The translations under genes were made by a program, and so were the position numbers. The notes under the pieces were generated by a model. That model did not search any database, was not told the DNA's origin, and saw nothing but the letters and a program-made list of their open reading frames with translations. From Chitinophagaceae bacterium (GTDB lineage Bacteria > Bacteroidota > Bacteroidia > Chitinophagales > Chitinophagaceae), in the NCBI GenBank assembly GCA_003151295.1, contig PLXD01000659.1, forward strand, positions 1-5,041: a stretch of DNA of 5,041 nt. The letters are read 5' to 3'. The number at the start of each line of letters is the position of its first letter. Position 1 is the first letter of the stretch. Below are positions 1 to 5,041 of this stretch, in pieces.

Positions 1-33
1 TCTCACAAACCACATATGACAGTCTCCCGTCAT
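1..33 (-). CDS. Start of an unidentified gene downstream of bluB (partial)
   Basis: A reading frame opens on the minus strand at an ATG at 33-31, which overlaps the bluB stop codon as ATGA, and runs off the left edge. A second in-frame ATG at 15-13 has GGGAG eight bases upstream, which is a better Shine-Dalgarno distance than the AGGAGG lying one base before the first ATG. Read from the first ATG the peptide is MTGDCHMWFVR; from the second it begins MWFVR. Eleven codons are too few to identify a product. The tight coupling to bluB suggests a co-transcribed gene, and a short hydrophobic start such as MWFV would suit a P-loop protein like the adenosylcobinamide kinase CobU, but that is only a guess from context. 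Confidence 0.35.
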   Translation of the reverse strand, partial: MTGDCHMWFVR

Positions 34-617
34 TCCTCCTGTACCCAGCCACGTTGCTTCAACATAGGCATACTATCATAATCGGTCGCCGGCTTGCCAA
101 TACAGAAATACCCTAATATCTTGTATTCATCGGGAATGGTCAGCATTTTTTTAATCTCTGCGAAGTTTAAGATAGATACCCAACCCATGCTGTACCCCTG
201 CGCGGTCAATGCGAGCCAAAAATTCTGGATGGCGCAACAAACACTCCAATCCAATGTTTCAGCCGAATAAATAGTGCCGATAGTGAAATCCCTCAGTACG
301 GAATAATCGACACAGACAACCATTCCCAGCGGGGATTCCCTGATCCCTTCCAACTTTAATGAGCTATATAATTTTTCCCGTTCGGGATCTGCGTGTAATA
401 ATTCCAATGCTCTTTCATTGGCCTCCATGAAAAGATCGTAGACTTTACTCCTGCTTTCCTTGTCCCTGACAAATATAAACCTTGCAGGTCTTGTCAAACC
501 GACAGAGGGCGCATGGCTTGCGCTGTCCAGGCAAACCCCTATGACCTCCTCCGGGATAGGGTCTTCAAGAAAATGTCTTGTATCCCTGCGTTTGGAAATA
601 GCTTCAAATAAATTCAT
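30..617 (-). CDS. bluB: 5,6-dimethylbenzimidazole synthase (BluB)
   Basis: BluB is a flavin-destroying enzyme of the nitroreductase fold. It uses O2 to cleave reduced FMN to 5,6-dimethylbenzimidazole, the lower ligand of cobalamin, in the cytoplasm. Numbered from the ATG at 617 (195 aa), the protein has RRDTRHF near residues 10-16, HAPSVGLTRPARF at about 35-47 (FMN binding), LEGIRESPLG at 89-98, AIQNFWLA at 129-136, GWVSIL at 145-150 and a closing FCIGKP at 171-176. D12 and S148 sit where the Sinorhizobium enzyme has its essential Asp32 and Ser167, and the spacing between them is almost the same (136 versus 135, from memory), so the protein should be active. The frame stays open upstream to a TTG at 647, adding ten residues (MKIIFCNFSI). 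I prefer the ATG because the conserved region begins right after it. The gene downstream overlaps its stop codon, which suggests an operon. A plain nitroreductase is the alternative, but the motif set favours BluB. Confidence 0.92.
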   Translation of the reverse strand: MNLFEAISKRRDTRHFLEDPIPEEVIGVCLDSASHAPSVGLTRPARFIFVRDKESRSKVYDLFMEANERALELLHADPEREKLYSSLKLEGIRESPLGMVVCVDYSVLRDFTIGTIYSAETLDWSVCCAIQNFWLALTAQGYSMGWVSILNFAEIKKMLTIPDEYKILGYFCIGKPATDYDSMPMLKQRGWVQEE

Positions 618-659
618 GATGCTAAAGTTACAAAAAATGATTTTCAACTAATAACTTGT

Positions 660-691
660 AAAAAATCATGGCATCCCGTCAAACGGCCATG
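660..691 (-). terminator. Putative rho-independent terminator (minus strand)
   Basis: Read on the minus strand, CATGG and CCGT pair with ACGG and CCATG around a TTG loop, with a four-base bulge (GATG) on one side. The hairpin is followed by ATTTTTT. It lies about 50 bases after the stop codon of the truncated serine hydrolase gene and before bluB, so it could end that transcript and separate the two genes. The bulge makes it weaker than a textbook terminator. The plus strand has no T-run after the hairpin, so the signal is one-directional. Confidence 0.4.
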
Positions 692-742
692 TGGTATATC
701 ATAATAAGTTCAGGATAATCATTGCAGCAAAATAAATCCGGA

Positions 743-1468
743 TCAAAAAGCCCCTGGTCTATAAGAGAGCATAAACCTTTTCAGGTCCGGCGGGTATCTT
801 CGCTTTCTTGCCAGTTCATACCGGTAAATGATATTCCCGACCTCCTTAAAAAAAGGATAGCCTGTCTCTTCATATTCATACTTGTTGTCATTCAGGATGC
901 CATCCCGGTTTACATAGATCACGCCGCTCAGCATGAATTCCACCCGGTTCTTAAAATCGACGATATAAGCGATATCCGTCAGGAACCCATAAGACCAGCC
1001 TGGCTTATTGAAAACCCGGATAGTGGAAGGAATAGGCGTCCTGCCTGCTTTAAAGAGGAAAAATTTGGTGTAGCTGTCAAAGTACTCCGCTGTATCATAA
1101 TGAGGGTGTCGCTCTTCTGAAGGATATTCCGACAAATAGCGGTATAGAAAACGATAATCTTCTCCGACCCGGTAATAATAATTATGAAAATGAGGCCGGT
1201 TGCGGCGATCTCTGTCTATCCGCGTGTAGATCAACTGATAACGGAAAGAATCGGGATTGTCCAATATCCTTTTCAGTTCGGGAGAGCCCTGCTGCCGAAG
1301 GAGATCCTGTAGAAAATCTTTCGGGAGAGCCCCGGGAAAGTCCTTTGAAAGTGCCTTCCCGGAATCATCCCTAGGGAGATCGTTTGTCCCTGCCTGGGCA
1401 TGAGCCGGATGAGACGAACTCATTAAAAATACGACGACAAGAACGGCAAAAAAGTGAAAACAATTCAT
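743..1468 (-). CDS. Exported serine hydrolase (class A beta-lactamase-like) lacking its catalytic middle; probable pseudoenzyme or pseudogene
   Basis: From the ATG at 1468 the protein has 241 residues. Residues 1-25 form a signal peptide: MNCFHFFAVLVVVFLM, then a likely cut after AHA, so it should be exported. Residues 65-103 (KRILDNPDSFRYQLIYTRIDRDRRNRP onward) match the N-terminal part of a Bacteroidota serine hydrolase family as I recall it. Residues 104-235 match its C-terminal part, including FNKPGWSYGFLTD (154-165, a KxG motif at 155-157), VEFML and DGILNDNKYEYE. In the family, about 200 residues carrying the SxxK nucleophile normally lie between these parts. Here YYYRVGED (97-104) runs straight into DYRFLYRYLSEYP, with no SxxK anywhere, so hydrolase activity is not expected. 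Residues 39-52 hold a small repeat (ALSKDFPGALPKDF). The frame stays open 68 codons upstream to 1672, but that part is antisense to a racemase relic and lacks protein character; the signal peptide fixes the start. An unrelated non-enzymatic family is possible. Confidence 0.65.
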   Translation of the reverse strand: MNCFHFFAVLVVVFLMSSSHPAHAQAGTNDLPRDDSGKALSKDFPGALPKDFLQDLLRQQGSPELKRILDNPDSFRYQLIYTRIDRDRRNRPHFHNYYYRVGEDYRFLYRYLSEYPSEERHPHYDTAEYFDSYTKFFLFKAGRTPIPSTIRVFNKPGWSYGFLTDIAYIVDFKNRVEFMLSGVIYVNRDGILNDNKYEYEETGYPFFKEVGNIIYRYELARKRRYPPDLKRFMLSYRPGAF

Positions 1469-1760
1469 ATCCGGGAATTTATTGCAATGATAGCAAAAAT
1501 GCCTGCGTATCTTCGATTCATAAATACGAAGAGTACGAAAAGCCACCCTTGCCGTAGTGACGGAAGCAAGCCTGCATCTAAAGGACAACGGAGCCCGGGC
1601 AATTGTCTTGTGCGCGAACACGATGCACCTGATAGCCGACAAATTGGAACGGGCCATCCAACTGCCGGTCATTCATGTCGCAACCGCAACAGCCAATGAA
1701 ATTGCCGTTCATCGCCGGCTTAAAATGATTACAAAATCCAATACATTAAAAAAGAAATGC
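1469..1760. other. Divergent spacer between the minus-strand and plus-strand genes
   Basis: This 292-base stretch separates the truncated serine hydrolase (minus) from the metallo-hydrolase (plus), so it should hold promoters for both directions. Most of it is a racemase relic (about 1545-1730). On the minus strand, TATCATTG at 1492-1485 matches five of six fixed positions of the Bacteroidota -7 box (TAnnTTTG), 16 bases before the start codon at 1468, but I find no TTG at a suitable -33 distance. No convincing plus-strand promoter is visible. Confidence 0.5.
1545..1730 (+). pseudogene. Relic of an aspartate/glutamate racemase family gene (internal fragment)
   Basis: Translated in the frame of 1557, this stretch gives TLAVVTEASLHLKDNGARAI, then VLCANTMHLIADKLE and LPVIHVATATANEI, ending at LKMI. 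This is the first catalytic-cysteine region of the Asp/Glu racemase (YgeA-like) family: C-x-NT-M-H followed by the P-[LV]-[IL]-H-[IV]-A strand. Intact members are about 230 residues and continue into a GLLGT-type motif right where this one breaks off. The upstream side is also lost: an in-frame TAA stands at 1521-1523 and no start or N-terminal glycine-rich segment is seen. Only about 60 residues remain, without the second catalytic cysteine, so it cannot be a working racemase. The frame continues without a stop into the metallo-hydrolase gene downstream. Confidence 0.7.
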
Positions 1761-2774
1761 ATGCCCACCACCTCTGAAAGCAGAACTGAAAGCATCCGTC
1801 AATCACCCAATTTCAACAATGGCTCGTTCCAGAATCTTTCTGAAACACCGATGAAACCGGCAGACGTTTCCTATTTCAAGATACTGAAAGACAGTCTCAA
1901 TAGACCTAAAGATAGCAGACCGGGCGGAATCATCCCTTCCATAAAAACGGATCTGAAAGCCTTGCATTCGGAAAAACCCGTGATCGTGTGGTTTGGCCAT
2001 TCCTCCTATCTCATACATGTCAATGGAATAAACATCCTCGTCGACCCGGTATTCAGCGGTCATGCCTCTCCGCTCTCCTTCATGGTAAAAGCGTTTCGCG
2101 GTTCAGATGCCTACACCCCGGAAGACCTCCCCCCGATCGATATCCTGGTCATCACCCACAATCACTATGACCACCTGGATAAAGAGACCATCAAACGATT
2201 AATTCCTACAACAAAAACCTGTTATACCGCTCTCGGAGTAAGCGCACATCTCGAAGAATATGGCATGAATACGCAGCCGGTCATCGAAATGGACTGGTGG
2301 GATACGGAAAAGATCTCCCCGGCGATCCAACTAACGGCGACGCCCGCACGGCATTTCTCCGGCAGGGGACTGAAAAGAGGCGGCACGCTCTGGACCTCCT
2401 TCGTCCTTCAAATAGCAGGGTATACCCTCTACATCGGCGGCGACTCGGGCTACGACACCCACTTCAAAAAGATCGGGGAACAATTTGGTCCCTTTGACCT
2501 CGCCATCCTGGAATGCGGTCAATACAACGCTTACTGGCCCTACATACATATGATGCCGGAACAGACCGTGCAGGCATCCCTCGACCTGGGAGCAAAAAAA
2601 CTCCTGCCCGTTCATTGGGGGAAATTTGCCCTGGCCCTCCATCCCTGGAACGAACCCATCAAAAGAGTTACCCGGTCGGCAGCAGAGAGAAATATGCCGA
2701 TAATGACCCCCCTGATCGGAGAACCCATCGCCATTGACGAAAGCTACCCGCATTCAACCTGGTGGGATTTTTAA
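1761..2774 (+). CDS. MBL-fold metal-dependent hydrolase (UlaG/NAPE-PLD-like)
   Basis: From the ATG at 1761 the protein has 337 residues and looks complete. It carries the full ligand set of a dinuclear metallo-beta-lactamase-fold hydrolase: HNHYDH at 133-138 (H133, H135, D137, H138), H198 in PARHFSGR, D228 in GGDSGYD and H285 in VHWGKF. The order matches the NAPE-PLD and UlaG branch, which cleaves phosphodiester or lactone bonds; the true substrate cannot be read from the sequence. Other family marks are WFGHSSYL and LVDPVFSGHASP in the N-terminal half, and ECGQYNAYWPYIHMMPE after the metal site. There is no signal peptide or membrane segment, so it should be cytoplasmic. The N-terminal SPNFNNGSFQNLSETP is the conserved family start, so the ATG at 1761 fits best; an ATG at 1725 would add 12 residues. 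The frame is open further up to 1524 through a racemase relic, which I exclude from the gene. Confidence 0.88.
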   Translation: MPTTSESRTESIRQSPNFNNGSFQNLSETPMKPADVSYFKILKDSLNRPKDSRPGGIIPSIKTDLKALHSEKPVIVWFGHSSYLIHVNGINILVDPVFSGHASPLSFMVKAFRGSDAYTPEDLPPIDILVITHNHYDHLDKETIKRLIPTTKTCYTALGVSAHLEEYGMNTQPVIEMDWWDTEKISPAIQLTATPARHFSGRGLKRGGTLWTSFVLQIAGYTLYIGGDSGYDTHFKKIGEQFGPFDLAILECGQYNAYWPYIHMMPEQTVQASLDLGAKKLLPVHWGKFALALHPWNEPIKRVTRSAAERNMPIMTPLIGEPIAIDESYPHSTWWDF

Positions 2775-2830
2775 CGTTTTTATTCACATTGAATAGTACA
2801 GGCCGGTTTTAACTAAATTGCGTCTTTTCT
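2775..2830 (+). other. Short spacer before the helicase gene
   Basis: These 56 bases separate the metallo-hydrolase stop from the helicase start. There is no hairpin with a T-run, so I see no terminator and read-through from the hydrolase gene is possible. A TTG at 2789-2791 and TAAATTGC at 2814-2821, 22 bases apart, weakly resemble the Bacteroidota -33/-7 promoter (four of six -7 positions). No Shine-Dalgarno sequence precedes the ATG; the leader there is pyrimidine-rich (GTCTTTTCT). Confidence 0.4.
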
Positions 2831-5041
2831 ATGGTACCGGATAATAACAACCATATCTTCCAGCTAGCCGCACAGTTTGTCAACCAGACTTCAAGACCCG
2901 TATTTTTAACCGGGAAAGCCGGTACGGGGAAAACGACCTTTCTCAAATATATCTGCGAAAACAGTTTTAAAAAGATGGCCGTGGTCGCCCCCACCGGGGT
3001 GGCAGCCATTAATGCCGGCGGCGTCACTATGCACTCCTTCTTCCAGCTTCCCTTCGGACCCTATATACCGACGACCCATAGCGGATGGGGCGAGAAGGAC
3101 ACTTCATTCACCGACCAGCATAGCCTGTTTAAAAATATCCGGTTCAATGCCGCCAAACGCGAATTATTACAAGAGCTCGAATTGCTGATCATCGACGAGG
3201 TGAGCATGGTTCGGGCCGATACCCTCGATGCCATCGACACCATTCTCCGGCATTTCCGGCAACAGCCCCTGACCCCCTTCGGCGGATTACAGGTGCTATA
3301 TATAGGCGACCTTTTCCAGCTGCCCCCGGTCGTATCCCGGGAAGAATGGGAGCTACTGAAACAATATTATAAAAGCCCTTTCTTTTTTGACGCCCTGGCC
3401 CTGCGGGAATCGCCCCCCCTCTACCTGGAACTGGATAAGATCTATCGCCAGAATGAAGCGGACTTCATCAGCATCCTGAACAATATCCGCTACAACCGGA
3501 TAACCTCACAGGACCTGGACCGGCTGCACGCATATTACAGTCCAGACTTTCAGCCCGACAAAGCGGATAACTATATCACGCTCACCTCCCATAATGTGAA
3601 GGCCGATGAGATCAACCAGTTCGAACTGGGTCAACTACCAGGTAAAAGACATGCTTTCGAAGCTGTTCTTACAGGAGAGTTCCAGGACAAATCATTCCCC
3701 GCCGAAAAAACCCTGCAGCTAAAAGAAGGTGCCCAGGTCATGTTCATTAAAAATGACAAGGGCGAATCCCGGCGCTATTTTAACGGCAAGATCGGCCTGG
3801 TCAAAAAACTAAACGCAGAAAAGATCCTGGTAAGTTTTCCCGGTGAGGCCGGCGAACTGACCGTGGAAAAAGAGACCTGGAAAAATATTCGCTATAATTA
3901 CGACAAAGAAAAAGACCATATCGAAGAAGAGGAGCTGGGCAGCTTTTCGCAATACCCCCTGCGCCTGGCCTGGGCCATCACGATTCATAAAAGCCAGGGA
4001 CTCACCTTCCGGAAAGCGATCATCGACGCAGGCTCCTCCTTCGCAGCCGGGCAGGTCTATGTCGCCCTCAGCCGCCTAACGGCCATCGATGGACTGATCC
4101 TTCGATCCCGTATCCATCGCCATGCGATCAGCACCGATGAACGGATCGTCGCATTTACCGGGAACAGGCTGGCCGACACCATCCTGGAGGAGCAATTACA
4201 GGAGGAGCAAAAAACTTTCATCAGCCGCTCCCTGGTTCAGTCCTTTAGCTGGGCAAAGCTCGTAGACATTCTGGACGCCAATTTCCAGGATTCCGGAAGC
4301 AGGCAGATCCCCGATAAAAAAAAGGCCTACGAACTGGCCAGGCAATTACTGGGCAAAGCTATCAGCCAACAGGAGACAGCCGTCAAATTCTCCCGGCAGC
4401 TCGAACAACTGCTGACGACCGCTGCGGAAGACGGATACCGCCAACTGCAGCAAAGGATAGAAGCCGCATCCGGCTATTTCACACGATCCCTCCAGGACGA
4501 CCTGGTCGATCCCTTACAGGAACACCTATCCGAAATAAAGGGCAAACAAAAAATAAAAAAATACCTGAAAGCCCAACAGGAATTAAAAACGGCATTCATC
4601 CGGAAAAAGCAGCAGATCGAACAATCCCTGCAGATCGTATCCGGGCTGGCAAAAGGAGAGAACACCTCCGCCCTGCTATCCTCAATAGAAGAACAGAAAA
4701 AAAACCGCACGCTGCCAGGCGTGCAAGGGTCCGCTGGAAGCCCGGACCGGGAAGCCGTCCAGCTCCCGGCTTATGCCAAACCCAAAAAAGGAGAGACCCA
4801 CCGGGTCAGCCTCGACTTATACAGGCAGGGCCTGCCGGTAGCAGAGATCGCCATCCGCCGAAGCCTCACGATAACCACCATCGAAAGCCACCTTGCCTCT
4901 TTTATATTTACCGGAGAGATAGATGTTCAGGAACTGGTGCCCGAAAAGAAAATAGCTTCCATTCTGGCCGCATTGGAAAAAATGGAGGGCCCCTCGATCA
5001 ACCCGGTCAAACGCGCCCTCGGAGACAATTACTCCTTCGGC
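2831..5041 (+). CDS. Pif1/RecD-like DNA helicase with C-terminal helix-turn-helix (partial, 3' end cut by window)
   Basis: The frame is open for 737 codons from the ATG at 2831 to the window edge with no stop. It is a superfamily 1B helicase, expected to unwind DNA 5' to 3' using ATP. Motifs in order: Walker A GKAGTGKT (28-35), motif Ia APTGVAAINAGG (53-64) with MHSFF, Walker B IIDEVSM (120-126), motif III GDLFQLPPV (159-167), YRQ (205-207), a barrel-like segment LKEGAQVMF (297-305) to RYFNGKIG, then AITIHKSQGLTF (382-393) and VYVALSRL (409-416) with the arginine finger R415. All catalytic residues are present. Residues of about 450-610 are helical and charged, likely coiled coil. Residues of about 652-737 form a helix-turn-helix of the HTH_40 type (LDLYRQGLPVAEIAIRRSL, then TIESHL and TGEIDV). 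The ending DNYSFG is probably only some 15-25 residues short of the family's end. Such helicases are common single-gene units in Bacteroidota; a role in repair or replication-fork maintenance is inferred from the family only. Confidence 0.93.
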   Translation, partial: MVPDNNNHIFQLAAQFVNQTSRPVFLTGKAGTGKTTFLKYICENSFKKMAVVAPTGVAAINAGGVTMHSFFQLPFGPYIPTTHSGWGEKDTSFTDQHSLFKNIRFNAAKRELLQELELLIIDEVSMVRADTLDAIDTILRHFRQQPLTPFGGLQVLYIGDLFQLPPVVSREEWELLKQYYKSPFFFDALALRESPPLYLELDKIYRQNEADFISILNNIRYNRITSQDLDRLHAYYSPDFQPDKADNYITLTSHNVKADEINQFELGQLPGKRHAFEAVLTGEFQDKSFPAEKTLQLKEGAQVMFIKNDKGESRRYFNGKIGLVKKLNAEKILVSFPGEAGELTVEKETWKNIRYNYDKEKDHIEEEELGSFSQYPLRLAWAITIHKSQGLTFRKAIIDAGSSFAAGQVYVALSRLTAIDGLILRSRIHRHAISTDERIVAFTGNRLADTILEEQLQEEQKTFISRSLVQSFSWAKLVDILDANFQDSGSRQIPDKKKAYELARQLLGKAISQQETAVKFSRQLEQLLTTAAEDGYRQLQQRIEAASGYFTRSLQDDLVDPLQEHLSEIKGKQKIKKYLKAQQELKTAFIRKKQQIEQSLQIVSGLAKGENTSALLSSIEEQKKNRTLPGVQGSAGSPDREAVQLPAYAKPKKGETHRVSLDLYRQGLPVAEIAIRRSLTITTIESHLASFIFTGEIDVQELVPEKKIASILAALEKMEGPSINPVKRALGDNYSFG

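Noticed and set aside
618..647. Ten-residue N-terminal extension of BluB from a TTG at 647
   Set aside because: The residues (MKIIFCNFSI) show no family similarity, the start is a TTG, and an ATG at 617 lies right before the conserved region.
623..647. Bacteroidota-type promoter for bluB (TTG at 647-645, TAACTTTA at 630-623)
   Set aside because: The -7 box is a fair match, but the spacing of 14 bases to the TTG is too short, so I did not list it as a promoter.
736..743. Palindrome ATCCGGAT near the stop of the truncated hydrolase
   Set aside because: It has no loop and no T-run of length, so it cannot form a terminator hairpin and is likely chance.
722..1120. 132-codon plus-strand reading frame opposite the truncated serine hydrolase
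   Set aside because: It is the complement of a frame with clear family motifs and a signal peptide; its own product has no recognisable features.
2331..2753. 140-codon minus-strand reading frame inside the metallo-hydrolase gene
   Set aside because: It is antisense to a gene with a complete set of metal-binding motifs, and its translation shows no domain character.
2789..2821. Promoter for the helicase gene (TTG then TAAATTGC)
   Set aside because: The -7 box matches only four of six fixed positions, and in AT-rich DNA this occurs by chance.
4183..4210. Near-direct repeat GGAGGAGCAA in the helicase gene
   Set aside because: It encodes EEQ-LQ-EEQ in a helical segment and is explained by Glu/Gln-rich coding, not by a DNA-level repeat.
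1..5041. CRISPR arrays, tRNA or rRNA genes, insertion sequences, or a multi-gene defence system
   Set aside because: I saw no regularly spaced repeats, cloverleaf, transposase motifs or terminal inverted repeats. The helicase alone, next to a housekeeping-type hydrolase, is not evidence of a defence system.

Overview
The window reads as chromosomal DNA of a member of the Bacteroidota, most likely Chitinophagaceae or a relative. Three things point there. The metallo-beta-lactamase-fold hydrolase, the truncated serine hydrolase and the Pif1-like helicase with a C-terminal helix-turn-helix all resemble Bacteroidota protein families as I remember them. Shine-Dalgarno sequences are mostly weak or absent. 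Base composition is moderate, with many AT-rich spacers. This assignment is inferred from protein style; no ribosomal or other phylogenetic marker is present.

Layout, left to right. Positions 1-33 (minus) hold the first codons of a gene that runs off the left edge and follows bluB closely. Positions 30-617 (minus) encode BluB, which makes the lower ligand of vitamin B12 from FMN. Positions 618-742 are a spacer with a hairpin plus T-run that looks like a terminator for minus-strand transcription. Positions 743-1468 (minus) encode an exported protein that looks like a class A beta-lactamase-type serine hydrolase with its catalytic middle removed in frame. Positions 1469-1760 are a divergent spacer containing a relic of an aspartate/glutamate racemase (about 1545-1730, plus). 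Positions 1761-2774 (plus) encode an intact UlaG/NAPE-PLD-like metal-dependent hydrolase. Positions 2831-5041 (plus) encode a Pif1/RecD-type DNA helicase whose last few residues are cut off by the window edge.

The genes do not form an obvious single pathway. bluB and the gene after it probably form a minus-strand unit, perhaps for cobalamin synthesis. The helicase and the hydrolase look like independent single-gene units. The centre of the window (about 740-1760) looks like a zone of gene decay or rearrangement: two neighbouring genes have each lost parts, and the racemase relic is in the same frame as the hydrolase downstream. I see no CRISPR array, tRNA, rRNA, insertion sequence or recognisable defence system. 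The most interesting signals are the internally deleted serine hydrolase and the racemase relic.
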